56,173 bases of DNA from Byssovorax sp. (GTDB taxonomy: Bacteria; Myxococcota_A; Polyangia; Polyangiales; Polyangiaceae): contig JANYGI010000116.1 in the NCBI GenBank assembly GCA_025362495.1, positions 1-56,173 of the forward strand. The letters run 5' to 3'. The notes under the pieces are model-generated. The model was given only the letters and a program-made list of their open reading frames with translations. It was not told the DNA's origin and made no database searches. Positions 17,842 to 26,360 of this stretch are shown one piece after another. The stretch's first letter is position 1; each line of letters starts with the position of its first letter. Made by a program: the position numbers and the translations under genes.

Positions 17842-18681
17842 TCACGGCTTGACGAACTTCAGCACGAAGCGATCGCTCGTGCCGCGCTTGTCGGCGGCGG
17901 CCATCGGCGAGTCGTTCCAGTCGCGCGCGTCGGCCGGGTTGCGCATGAAGTCGGCCGAACCGCCGAGCTTGAAGCCCGCGGCGAGGATCTCGCTCTTCAC
18001 GGCCTCCTCGTCGATGCGGTGGAGCGTCTTCGCCTCCTTCGTGCCGGTGCCGGCGCGCCCGCTGTGATCGATGATCGCGAAGACGCCGCCGGGCTTGAGA
18101 GCCTTGAAAATGGCGCTATTCATCTTCGCGCGGTCGGTCTCGAGCCACACGGTGTCGTGGTAAAAAAGCACCATGAAGACCACGTCGAGATCGTGCGCCT
18201 CGGCGGGGAGCGGATCGTCGAACTCGCGATCGACGCGGACCACGTTCTTCAGGATCGGCTTCGCCAGGCGCTCGGTCCACGGCTTCTGGGCGAACTTGTC
18301 GAGCATGAATTTATTGTTCTGGCCGTAGACGGCGCCCGTCGGACCCACCGCGCGCGCCAGGATCTCGGCCGTGTAGCCGCCGCCCGCGCCGAGCTCGGCG
18401 ACCTTCATTCCAGGGGCGATCTTGAAGAACGCGAGCATGTCGGCGGGGTGACGACCGGCGTCGAGCGCGCGATCGGCGTCGGCGCGATCGGGCGCGGCGA
18501 GGACGGCCTGGATCGCCGGAGGGATCGCGACGGCCGGCGTTGCCGCCCCGGCGGCGGGCGGCGCGACGGCCGCGGAGCCCGACGCGGCGGGCGCTCCATC
18601 GGCAGGCGATTTCGGCTGGGCGGGCTCGCCGCAAGCGGCGAGAGCGAGGGCGGCGAGGGCGGCGAGCAGGGTGCGTTTCAC
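17842..18681 (-). CDS. Lipoprotein-type SAM-dependent methyltransferase (COG4798-like)
   Basis: A 279-residue class I methyltransferase with an export signal. GTG 18681 gives MKRTLLAALAALALAACGEP, a lipoprotein signal with lipobox LAAC, followed by an Ala/Pro linker. The SAM-binding motif is VAELGAGGGYTAEILARAVG, and ALKPGGVFAIIDHSG marks the later strand. It resembles a family of predicted exported methyltransferases. A lipid-anchored periplasmic location is odd because SAM is cytosolic, and the substrate is unknown. The gene diverges from a plus-strand lipoprotein 103 nt away and follows no obvious operon partner. Confidence 0.85.
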   Translation of the reverse strand: MKRTLLAALAALALAACGEPAQPKSPADGAPAASGSAAVAPPAAGAATPAVAIPPAIQAVLAAPDRADADRALDAGRHPADMLAFFKIAPGMKVAELGAGGGYTAEILARAVGPTGAVYGQNNKFMLDKFAQKPWTERLAKPILKNVVRVDREFDDPLPAEAHDLDVVFMVLFYHDTVWLETDRAKMNSAIFKALKPGGVFAIIDHSGRAGTGTKEAKTLHRIDEEAVKSEILAAGFKLGGSADFMRNPADARDWNDSPMAAADKRGTSDRFVLKFVKP

Positions 18682-18784
18682 GGGGGCGACTCGTAGCGGA
18701 GCGGGGCGGCGGGCGCAAACGTGGAGGCGCAGCGGCGCTCGTGCGAGGATGGCCGTCCCTGGCTTTCCGCGACCGAGGTCCACC

Positions 18785-19963
18785 GTGCGCTCTTGCTCCT
18801 TCGTCATGCTCGTCGCGCTGATCTCCTCCGGGCTCGCAGTCGGCTGCACCCAGAGCTTCGATCGCTTCGATCCGACGCAGTCCGCGGCGGCGACGGGATC
18901 CTCGAGCTCGGGCGGCGCGGGCGGAGCGGGCGGAGCGGGGGGAATGTCGGCGTCGTCGAGCGCATCGTCGTCGAGCGCGTCGAGCTCGGCGTCCTCGTCC
19001 GCGAGCGCGTCGTCGTCGAGCGCGTCGGCGTCGAGCTCGGCCGCGAGCAGCACGGCCAGCGGGACGACCGAGGATTGCCTCAACAACATCGACGACGACG
19101 GCGACGGCGACGTCGACTGCGCGGACAGCGACTGCAACGGCGGCTTCACCTGCGTCGCCGACGCGCCTGCCGCGTGGAGCGGCCCGGTCGTACTCTACGA
19201 CGGCGATCCCGCGGCGAAGCCCGGCGCATGCCCGGGCGAGCACCCGATGAAGAGCTACGAGGGCAACCGCGATCTCAACCCCACCCCGGCCATCTGCAGC
19301 GACTGCGCGTGCAGCACGCCGACGGTGACGTGCACCCCGAAGCCGCTCGATCTCGATACCGCGGGGTGCGCCACCCAGAAGGGCTTCGCGACGCAGCCGA
19401 CGCCCGGGCAGTGCGGCCCGCTCAGCCCGCCCTCCGGCGTGACGAGCTACCAGGCCGGCGCGCCCATCGCCTTCACCGGAGCGTGCGCGCCCTCGGGCGG
19501 CGCGGCGACGCTGCCTCCGCCGGACTGGGGCGGCACCGGCCTCGCGTGCGGCGGCGGCGGCCTCGGCGGCGGCTGCGGCAACAAGGCGGCGTGCGCCGCG
19601 GTCTCGGGAGCGCCGTTCGGCTCGGGCCTGTGCATCTACCGCAGCGGCGATCTCGCCTGCCCCGGCGCCTTCGCGACCAAGCACCTCTACGTGAACGACG
19701 TGATCGACACGCGCGGCTGCGGCGTCTGCACGTGCGGGGGCGGCAGCGCGACCTGCACCGCCACGACGACGCTGTTCAGCGACGGCGCGTGTGCCACGTC
19801 GTTGACGGACGTACCCAACGACGGCTCGTGCGTGAATTCGGCGGCCGCGAGCTCGATCAAGATCGCGATCACCAAGAGCGGGAGCTGCCCGTCCGACGGC
19901 GGGATGCCGAAGGGCACGCTCCAGGAAGGTCCCTCGACGACCACCGTCTGCTGTATCCCGTAG
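18785..19963 (+). CDS. Lipoprotein with Ser-rich linker and MopE-like metal motif
   Basis: A surface lipoprotein. GTG 18785, with GAGGT 5 nt upstream, gives MRSCSFVMLVALISSGLAVGC, a compact lipoprotein signal (lipobox AVGC). ATG 18749 is the alternative but has no properly spaced ribosome binding site. After the anchor comes a Gly/Ser spacer about 55 residues long, then NNIDDDGDGDVDCADSDC, the Asp-rich and Cys-containing motif of MopE-like metal-binding proteins. A Cys-rich C-terminal domain follows, with many paired cysteines (CSDCACSTPTVTC, CGVCTCGGGSATC). It is probably an extracellular disulfide-rich protein; no enzyme motif is seen. Confidence 0.8.
   Translation: MRSCSFVMLVALISSGLAVGCTQSFDRFDPTQSAAATGSSSSGGAGGAGGAGGMSASSSASSSSASSSASSSASASSSSASASSSAASSTASGTTEDCLNNIDDDGDGDVDCADSDCNGGFTCVADAPAAWSGPVVLYDGDPAAKPGACPGEHPMKSYEGNRDLNPTPAICSDCACSTPTVTCTPKPLDLDTAGCATQKGFATQPTPGQCGPLSPPSGVTSYQAGAPIAFTGACAPSGGAATLPPPDWGGTGLACGGGGLGGGCGNKAACAAVSGAPFGSGLCIYRSGDLACPGAFATKHLYVNDVIDTRGCGVCTCGGGSATCTATTTLFSDGACATSLTDVPNDGSCVNSAAASSIKIAITKSGSCPSDGGMPKGTLQEGPSTTTVCCIP
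18899..19060 (+). repeat. Ser/Ala codon repeat encoding a surface linker
   Basis: A run of tcg, agc and gcg codons encodes a Ser/Ala/Gly spacer directly after the lipid anchor of the lipoprotein. The DNA is a near-continuous microsatellite-like mix of tcgagc and gcgtcg units. Such repeats may vary in length between strains. Confidence 0.7.
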
Positions 19964-19988
19964 CGTCGAGCGAGGCGCGCCGCGGAGC

Positions 19989-22900
19989 TCAGCGCGGCTC
20001 GAACACCCGCACGCGGAGCGGCGCCGTCCAGTGCTTCTCTTCGTCGGTGTACTGCAAGTACGCGCGCGAGGCGGGGCCCGTCGTCGTGCCCGGGATCGCG
20101 GCGAGGAGCGCGATCGCCAGCACCCGGCGCTCGCCCGGCGCCATCGCGCGGAGGTGGACCACGAGCTCGCGACCGCGCAGCTCCCATGCGTCGATCTTCG
20201 CCTGCGCGACCAGGTCGTCGAGGCCGGCGGCGACGGCCGCGAGGCCCGCGGGGAGGCCGAGGATCGCCGTCACCATCGGGAGCGGTTCGCCGGTCACGTT
20301 GGCGAGCACGGCGCGGAGCTCGACGCTCTCGCCCTCGGGCAGCTCGGCGCGATCGAGCGACGTGGTGAGCGCGACCTTGCACATCGGCGCGCTCGGCGCG
20401 TCGGCGGTGCTCGCGCGGACGCGCAGCGTGTACGGCATCGGGGCGCCGCCGCGGAGGCGGATCGTCAGCTCGTGATCGCCGGGGCCGAGCGAGCCGGCGA
20501 AGGACGGCATCACTATCGCCGCGGACACGTCGGCGCCGAAGGGCGCGGTGACACACGGGGCTCCGTCGATCAGCACCTGGATCACCCCCGCGTGCTTCGG
20601 CCGCGAGCGCGTCGCCTCGAACGCGAGGAGGGCCTGGATCGCGAGCGCCGTGGCCTGCGAGGCGCCGAAGCGGCCGGCTTCGCCGTGATCGAGCAGCCAG
20701 CGTACGCCCAGCGCGGCGCGCCCCGGCTCGCCCGCGCCGAGCCACGCGAGGATCGCCAGCGCCGTCGTCTCGACGACGAGGTTCTCCCCGCCGGCGCGGG
20801 TGATCGACGTCGCCGCGCCGCGCACCGCGCCGTCGATCCCCTGCTTGTCGGCGAGCCGTTCGAGCACGCGCGCGGCGTCGCCCGGCGGCCGGCGATCGAC
20901 GATGGCGCTGGCCGCGAGGGCCAGGTGATACCCGTCGTCGCTCGCCAGCGCGCGCTCTGCGAGGAGAGCGAGATCGGGGTCGAGATCCGTGGCGCCGGCG
21001 CGTCCGAGCGCCCAGACGACGTACGCTTCAACGAGCGCCGCGTGCTCGTCGTCGTCAGCGCCGAGGAACCCGCCGCGACCATCGCGCTGCGAACGGAGCC
21101 ACGCCCGGGTGCGGCTCACCAGCGCGGGATCGACCGGCAGAACGCGCCCGATCTGCGCGAGGATGAGCAGCCCCCAGGCCGTGAGCGCGGCGTGACCTGG
21201 GTCGCCGCCGAACCATTCGAAGCCGCCGTCCTTGCGCTCGAGCTCCACGAGGCGCGCGTGGCTGCGCGTGGCGGCGTCGACGGCGCGCTGAAGAGTGCGC
21301 GGCTCGGTGCGGGGGCGCGCGAGCAGGAGCTGCAGCGTCGACGCGTCGAGGAGGGCCGTCGAGGCCGCGTGCTCGAAGCCGCCCCCGGGCTCCTGCGCGA
21401 GCGCCTCGCGGGCCTGCGCGAGCGTGGCGAGCGGCGACGGGTACAGCACGACCTCGGTGGCGATCGAGCCGGGCTCGATCGCCGCGGGGAGCCGGATCAC
21501 GTGGACCGCCGCGCCATCGGGATCGAGGCGCCCCGACGCATCGACCGTCCGCGGAAAGCCCGCGGGAGCCACGGAGATCGTGCGGGTCACCTCGTCGCCG
21601 CGGAGCCCGGCCGAAGCGCGCACGGTGACCGGGAAGACGCCCCTGCCCTTCATCACGGCGAGCGGGAGGCGCGCGCGCTCGCGGTGGCCCTCGCCGATCG
21701 AGAGCGGCACGGCGTCGCGGCCCGCGAGGAGGCCGCCCACGACCCACAGCGAGACGTTGACGTCGGCGTGCGTCGCCGTGCCGTTGGTGACCGTGATCGC
21801 GACGTCGAGGAGATCACCGGCGGTGACCTCGACCGGGAGGCGTGGCTCGACCGAGAACGGGCGCGTCGCTTCGAGGAGCGCCTCGCCGTGGCCGAGCGCG
21901 CCGGCGTCCGAGAAGGCGTCGGCGCGCGCGCGGAACGTCGTCACGGCGTCGCAGAGATCGAAGGTCACCTGGGCATCGCCGCCGGGCGAGGTCGTCACGC
22001 CGGCGTGCCAGTAGATCGTCTCGGCGAAGTCGCCCGGGGCGCCGCCTCCGGGAGCGGTGGCGCGGTGCGCGTACTCGCGGACGACGAGCAGCGGCGGCTC
22101 GGGACGCGGCGCGATCTTGCGCCCGTGCGGAGGCGACCACCCCGGCGGGAGGATCGGCGCGATCAACCGGGGCGGCGGGCCGGCGACGCGCGCCGGCGCG
22201 ACGAGGTAGCGCGTCCGCGCCTCGGCGGGCTTCACCTCGATCATGCGCGGCGCGTTCGGGCCCTTCGGCAGGAGCAACGCCGCCTGCGCGAGGGCCGGCG
22301 AGGGCGCGCGCCGCCGGGCGATCACCCGCTCGGCGCGGTCGCCGTGCTCGGCACCGAAGCGGTCGACGTCGAGGAACGCGAAGCGCCGGAATCCCTGTGT
22401 TCCCAGGAGCAAATCGAGCCGGCGCGGCGCGGCCTCGTCCGGCCCGAGGTACGCGGATGGGTCCGTGAAATCGAGCACCTCGCCGCCGAGCAAGGCCTGC
22501 TCGGCGAGGCTCGCGGCGCGCTCGCGCGGCGGCACGGCAGAGAGCAGCGCGTCGTCGGTCACGGCCAGCGTCACCGTCGCGGAGCACGGCACGCCGCCTT
22601 CGTCGGTGGTCTTCACGCGGAGCAGCACCGGGGATCGCAGGCCGGCGCGCGGAGGCCCTTCGCCGCGCGGCGGAGACGGCCCTTCGGATCGCATCTCGAC
22701 GCTGACGCGGAGCCCGCGCGACGGCCGTCGAAACACCAGGCGCTCCGCGCGCGGCAGCCCCGCGGCGTCGAGCACCGTGGCGCGGAGGACGCCGTCCGCG
22801 GACCCCGGCGGCGTCAGCGCGACCTCGCGCGCCTCGCCCGCGACCAGATCGACGCGCACCGCCGCGACCTCGCGCTCGCGCACCGAGAGCGTGATCCGCG

Positions 22901-24248
22901 CCTTGCCCGACGTCGCCGCCGTCACCCGCAAGCGCACCGGCTCCTCGATCCCGGTGACGTCGTCGATCGCCGCGAGCGCGAAGCCGTCGCGCTTCACCTC
23001 GGGGACCGGGAAGATCTCCGCCACGCCCTCCGGCTCGTCGACGAGCGCGATGTACGCGCGACCGGAGCGGGTCGGCGTCAGCGTCATCAGGCCGCGCCCT
23101 TCGTGCTCGGTGCGGAAGCGCGCGGCGACCGCGCCGCTGCTGTCGAGCACGCGCCCCGCGACGTCGACCGGCGCGCCGCGCGGCGTGCGCGCCTCGACAT
23201 ACAGGCGCCCCGCGAGGCCGACCACGAGCTCGCCGCCCTCGGGGTAGAACGCGAGGACGAGGCGCTGCCGATTGATGGGGATCGCCCGCGAAATGAGCTC
23301 GATCACGCCGCCGTCTTGCACCGTCACGGCCAGGGTGCCGTCGCCCGCGTCGATCTCCGCGGGCAGCCGGAAGCGCAGCGCGGCGATCCCCGCCGCGTCG
23401 AGCGCGACCTCGCTCCGGTGGACCTCGAGTCCATCGACCACGGCGACGATCGTGGCCACCGCCGTCGCGGGGACGCCGCCCTCGACGCGCACCGCCGACA
23501 GCGCCGCGATCACCTCCTCGCCGGGCCCGTACGCCTTGCGCGCGAGCTCGAGCTCGAGGCGCAGGTGCGGCACGCGGAGCGGGCGGACGGCGAACGCGAT
23601 CTCGGCCGGCGGGAAGCTCTCGGCCGGGCAGCGCGCGAAGAGCACGTACTCGCCGCCGGGCACGTCGTCGGGGATGGCCCACGAGAAGGCGCCGACGCCG
23701 CGCGCGACGGGCGCGGGGCGGCTCACCACGACGTCGCCGCGGGGCGTGCGCACCTCGAAGCCCAGGTTGCCGGCGCGCTTCGCGGGCGCGCGCGTGAGCG
23801 CGTCGAGCAGCGCGGCGCGGGCGTAGAGCACCTCGCCCGGCCGGTAGAGCGGTTTGTCGGTCGCGAGGTGCGCCAGCAGCCGCTCGTCCGGGAACGCCGG
23901 ACGCAGCGATCCGGGCACGCTGGAGATGGCGCTGATGCTGTCGACCGCGGCGTCAGCCGGCGCGCCGCAGCGGAAGATCCCCCGCGTCGAGCCGATCGCG
24001 ATCTCGTCGCCGTCAACGAGCAGCGACTCGTCGCGCACGCGGACGCTGTTGATGAACGTCCCGTTGAGGCTGCCGAGATCGCGGAGCACGTAGTGATCGC
24101 CGCGCCGCTCGATCAGGCAGTGCTCCTTCGACGCGATCTTGTCGAGGATCTGGATCGAGTTGTTCGGGTGGCGGCCGAGCGAGTTCATCGGCCCCAGGAC
24201 CACGACGTGCTCCCCGCCCGCCACCTTGATCACGAGGTGCGCAGTCAT
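19989..24248 (-). CDS. FHA domain-alpha-2-macroglobulin fusion protein
   Basis: A 1419-residue protein with no signal peptide. Residues 1-95 form an FHA domain (SLGRHPNN, KIASKEHC, LRDLGSLNGTFIN). Macroglobulin domains follow, beginning at ATDKPLYRPGEVLYAR (129-144), the typical MG2 entry. The A2M domain is near 720-800 (REYAHRA, DFAETIYWHAG, FDLCDAVTTFRARADAF). The thioester position reads PGGGFEH (954-960) where functional proteins have a PxGCxEQ-type motif, so the cysteine and glutamine are both missing. The helical thioester-domain repeats (GGFEWFGGDPGHAALTAW and onward) are retained. Normal bacterial A2Ms are periplasmic lipoprotein protease traps. This one looks cytosolic and phosphothreonine-responsive, with the covalent trap lost. 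It lies 77 nt downstream of a MacA-like gene on the same strand. Confidence 0.9.
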   Translation of the reverse strand: MTAHLVIKVAGGEHVVVLGPMNSLGRHPNNSIQILDKIASKEHCLIERRGDHYVLRDLGSLNGTFINSVRVRDESLLVDGDEIAIGSTRGIFRCGAPADAAVDSISAISSVPGSLRPAFPDERLLAHLATDKPLYRPGEVLYARAALLDALTRAPAKRAGNLGFEVRTPRGDVVVSRPAPVARGVGAFSWAIPDDVPGGEYVLFARCPAESFPPAEIAFAVRPLRVPHLRLELELARKAYGPGEEVIAALSAVRVEGGVPATAVATIVAVVDGLEVHRSEVALDAAGIAALRFRLPAEIDAGDGTLAVTVQDGGVIELISRAIPINRQRLVLAFYPEGGELVVGLAGRLYVEARTPRGAPVDVAGRVLDSSGAVAARFRTEHEGRGLMTLTPTRSGRAYIALVDEPEGVAEIFPVPEVKRDGFALAAIDDVTGIEEPVRLRVTAATSGKARITLSVREREVAAVRVDLVAGEAREVALTPPGSADGVLRATVLDAAGLPRAERLVFRRPSRGLRVSVEMRSEGPSPPRGEGPPRAGLRSPVLLRVKTTDEGGVPCSATVTLAVTDDALLSAVPPRERAASLAEQALLGGEVLDFTDPSAYLGPDEAAPRRLDLLLGTQGFRRFAFLDVDRFGAEHGDRAERVIARRRAPSPALAQAALLLPKGPNAPRMIEVKPAEARTRYLVAPARVAGPPPRLIAPILPPGWSPPHGRKIAPRPEPPLLVVREYAHRATAPGGGAPGDFAETIYWHAGVTTSPGGDAQVTFDLCDAVTTFRARADAFSDAGALGHGEALLEATRPFSVEPRLPVEVTAGDLLDVAITVTNGTATHADVNVSLWVVGGLLAGRDAVPLSIGEGHRERARLPLAVMKGRGVFPVTVRASAGLRGDEVTRTISVAPAGFPRTVDASGRLDPDGAAVHVIRLPAAIEPGSIATEVVLYPSPLATLAQAREALAQEPGGGFEHAASTALLDASTLQLLLARPRTEPRTLQRAVDAATRSHARLVELERKDGGFEWFGGDPGHAALTAWGLLILAQIGRVLPVDPALVSRTRAWLRSQRDGRGGFLGADDDEHAALVEAYVVWALGRAGATDLDPDLALLAERALASDDGYHLALAASAIVDRRPPGDAARVLERLADKQGIDGAVRGAATSITRAGGENLVVETTALAILAWLGAGEPGRAALGVRWLLDHGEAGRFGASQATALAIQALLAFEATRSRPKHAGVIQVLIDGAPCVTAPFGADVSAAIVMPSFAGSLGPGDHELTIRLRGGAPMPYTLRVRASTADAPSAPMCKVALTTSLDRAELPEGESVELRAVLANVTGEPLPMVTAILGLPAGLAAVAAGLDDLVAQAKIDAWELRGRELVVHLRAMAPGERRVLAIALLAAIPGTTTGPASRAYLQYTDEEKHWTAPLRVRVFEPR

Positions 24249-24325
24249 CCGCGTTCAGGAGAGCACCCTGCGCCGCGGACGCGCAACCGCTCGTTGGACC
24301 ATCCGCGGACGTCGTACCGCCGGCG

Positions 24326-25816
24326 TCAGAACCGCATGCGCGGGCTGTTGGCGGCCGGCGCGCTCGGCTTCGAGGACGCGGGCAGCGGCGCGTCGTCGGC
24401 GGTGACGGCCTCGATCACGATGAGGTCGCCCTCGTGGAGATCGCCCTCGAGGATCTCGGTGACGGTGCCGTCGGTGAGGCCGGTGCGAACCGGGACCTGC
24501 ACGGGCTTCGGGCCGCGCATCACCCAGAGCGAGCGGCGATCGGTGCCGACGCCCGACGCCGCCGGATCGGCCGATCGGCCGCCGCGCGGCCTCGGCGCGG
24601 ACGCATCGGCCGCGGGGGCCGACGCCGTGGCGATCGCGCTGGCGCTGGCGAGCGCGAGCGCGCTGGCGAGCGGCATCGCCGTCCCGATCGGCTTCACGCT
24701 CGCGAGCGGCCCCGTGAGGACGACCGGCGTCGCGCTCGCGGCGGGATCCACGGGCGGATCGGGGCTCTGCGCCGCTGTGGACGCCGCGCCTCGTCGACCT
24801 CCGCCGCCTCCCCAGCTCGACGACGGCGCCGGCGCGGCGCTGCCGACGAGCGCCGCCGGCGGCCGGAAGCGCAGCGCCGCGTTGGGCACGGCGAGCACGT
24901 CGACGCGCTCCGCGTAGACGATCGACGCGTTGGCCGTCATCCCGGGCTTGAGCTCGAGATCGGGGTTCTCCACGTCGATCACCGCGTCGTACGTGACGAC
25001 GTTCTGCACCGACACCGGCGAGTTGCGGATCTGCCGGATGGTGCCCTTGAACTTCTTGGTCGGGTACGCGTCGACCACGAACGTCGTCGCCATGCCGGCC
25101 TTGAGCTTGCCGACGTCGCCCTCGGTCACGCTGGTATCGACCTGCATTTGCCGCAGATCCTGGGCGATCGTGAACAGCGTCGGCGCCGAGAGCGAGGCCG
25201 CGACCGTCTGACCGACGTCGACCGCGCGCGAGATCACCACGCCGTCGATCGGCGAGAGGATGTCCGTGTACTGGAGGTTGACCTGGGCCTGCTCGACCGA
25301 CGCGCGCGCCTGCTCGACGGCGCCCTTCGCGGCGTCGATCTGCGCCTTGGCGACGGCCGCCGTCGTCTCGGCCGCGTCGACGTCGACCTGGGTGTTGATC
25401 CCCTCGGCGCGGAGCGCCCTGGCGCGGACGAGCTGCCGATCGCCGTCGAGCGCCTGGGCCTTGGCCTTCTCGAGGTTGCCCTGCGCCGCGTAGGCGTTGG
25501 CGCGCGCCTGCGCGAGGGCCGCCTGGTAGAGCTGCGGATCGATCCGCGCGATGCGCTGCCCCTTCTTCACGGGCGAGTTGAAGTCGACGCCGATCTCCAG
25601 CACGCGCCCGCTCACCTGGCTACCGACGAGGACCGTGACGTGCGCCGAGAGCGTCCCGGTGGCGCTCACCTTCGCCGAGATGCGCGCCTTCTCGACCTTC
25701 GCGGTGCGGTAGGTGATCTCGGGCTCGCGCGTCAGGCTCCCGTAGAGAAAGTAGCCGCCGATCGCGAGCCCGACGATCACTGCGGCGATGAGCACGCGAA
25801 TCAGAATGCGCTTCAA
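24326..25816 (-). CDS. MacA-like efflux periplasmic adaptor
   Basis: A 496-residue membrane fusion protein. TTG 25816 has GGAG 8 nt upstream and gives MKRILIRVLIAAVIVGLAIGG, an inner-membrane anchor. Lipoyl/barrel halves appear as VLVGSQVSGRVLEIGVDFN and SPIDGVVISRAVDVGQTVAAS, flanking an alpha-helical hairpin rich in Ala/Gln/Glu (roughly residues 90-190). The C-terminal part is interrupted by an Ala/Ser/Pro-rich insertion (about 345-440) before LWVMRGPKPVQVPVRTGLTDG. It would link an inner-membrane transporter (MacB ABC type or RND) to an outer-membrane channel, but neither partner gene is adjacent. Confidence 0.9.
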   Translation of the reverse strand: MKRILIRVLIAAVIVGLAIGGYFLYGSLTREPEITYRTAKVEKARISAKVSATGTLSAHVTVLVGSQVSGRVLEIGVDFNSPVKKGQRIARIDPQLYQAALAQARANAYAAQGNLEKAKAQALDGDRQLVRARALRAEGINTQVDVDAAETTAAVAKAQIDAAKGAVEQARASVEQAQVNLQYTDILSPIDGVVISRAVDVGQTVAASLSAPTLFTIAQDLRQMQVDTSVTEGDVGKLKAGMATTFVVDAYPTKKFKGTIRQIRNSPVSVQNVVTYDAVIDVENPDLELKPGMTANASIVYAERVDVLAVPNAALRFRPPAALVGSAAPAPSSSWGGGGGRRGAASTAAQSPDPPVDPAASATPVVLTGPLASVKPIGTAMPLASALALASASAIATASAPAADASAPRPRGGRSADPAASGVGTDRRSLWVMRGPKPVQVPVRTGLTDGTVTEILEGDLHEGDLIVIEAVTADDAPLPASSKPSAPAANSPRMRF

Positions 25817-25904
25817 GCCGGGATCTCCATGCTGCCCCGCGTAGTACGGGAGTCGCTGCCACGCAAAGCGGGAAGCAGCTCGGCGCCGGCCCTGCCGCTC
25901 GGCC

Positions 25905-26282
25905 TCAGCGCATCACGGCGAAGGGCGGCGGCATCGCCTCGCGCGGCAGCGCAGCGACCGTCGCCTTCGCCGGCAACGCCGTCGTCACGATCGCGACGGG
26001 CCGCGGCCTTCGTGGTCGCGCCGCCGCGAGCGGGGCGACGGCGGCGATCGGCGGCGCCGCCTCGGCCTCCATCGCGGTCATCGGCGCCGCGACGATCGCC
26101 TCGAAAACGCGGTCTCCCGGCGTCGGTGCTGCCCGCCGGTGCGCCAGCCCGAACCCCACGCCGAACGCCATGCCGAGGAGCGCGATGCATGCGGCGAGAG
26201 TACCGACGACTCGGCCCGTGCGCGACGTCGCCACACGATCGCTAACGTTCCGGGACGGAGGAGAAGGGTCATCCATGAGCAT
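25905..26282 (-). CDS. Small single-pass membrane protein
   Basis: A 125-residue protein from ATG 26282 (ATG 26276 is an alternative). A cytoplasmic Arg/Ser-rich segment (RNVSDRVATSRTGRVVG) is followed by one transmembrane helix (TLAACIALLGMAFGVGFGLA). A low-complexity Ala/Pro/Arg tail makes up the rest and is probably periplasmic. No family is recognised. It is upstream of the MacA-like gene on the same strand (88-nt gap) and could be cotranscribed. Composition is coding-like but similarity is not established. Confidence 0.5.
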   Translation of the reverse strand: MLMDDPSPPSRNVSDRVATSRTGRVVGTLAACIALLGMAFGVGFGLAHRRAAPTPGDRVFEAIVAAPMTAMEAEAAPPIAAVAPLAAARPRRPRPVAIVTTALPAKATVAALPREAMPPPFAVMR

Positions 26283-26360
26283 GGCACCGTCGATCGCGTT
26301 CGATGATCGGGGCCCCGCTCCGTTGCTCACCACCGCAAAGCACGGAAGCGTCGCGCCGAC

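Noticed and set aside
20031-24917. 1628-codon plus-strand open frame opposite the FHA-A2M and adaptor genes
   Set aside because: It spans two minus-strand genes with strong domain evidence and encodes a repetitive Arg/Ala/Asp-rich product; a GC-driven shadow.
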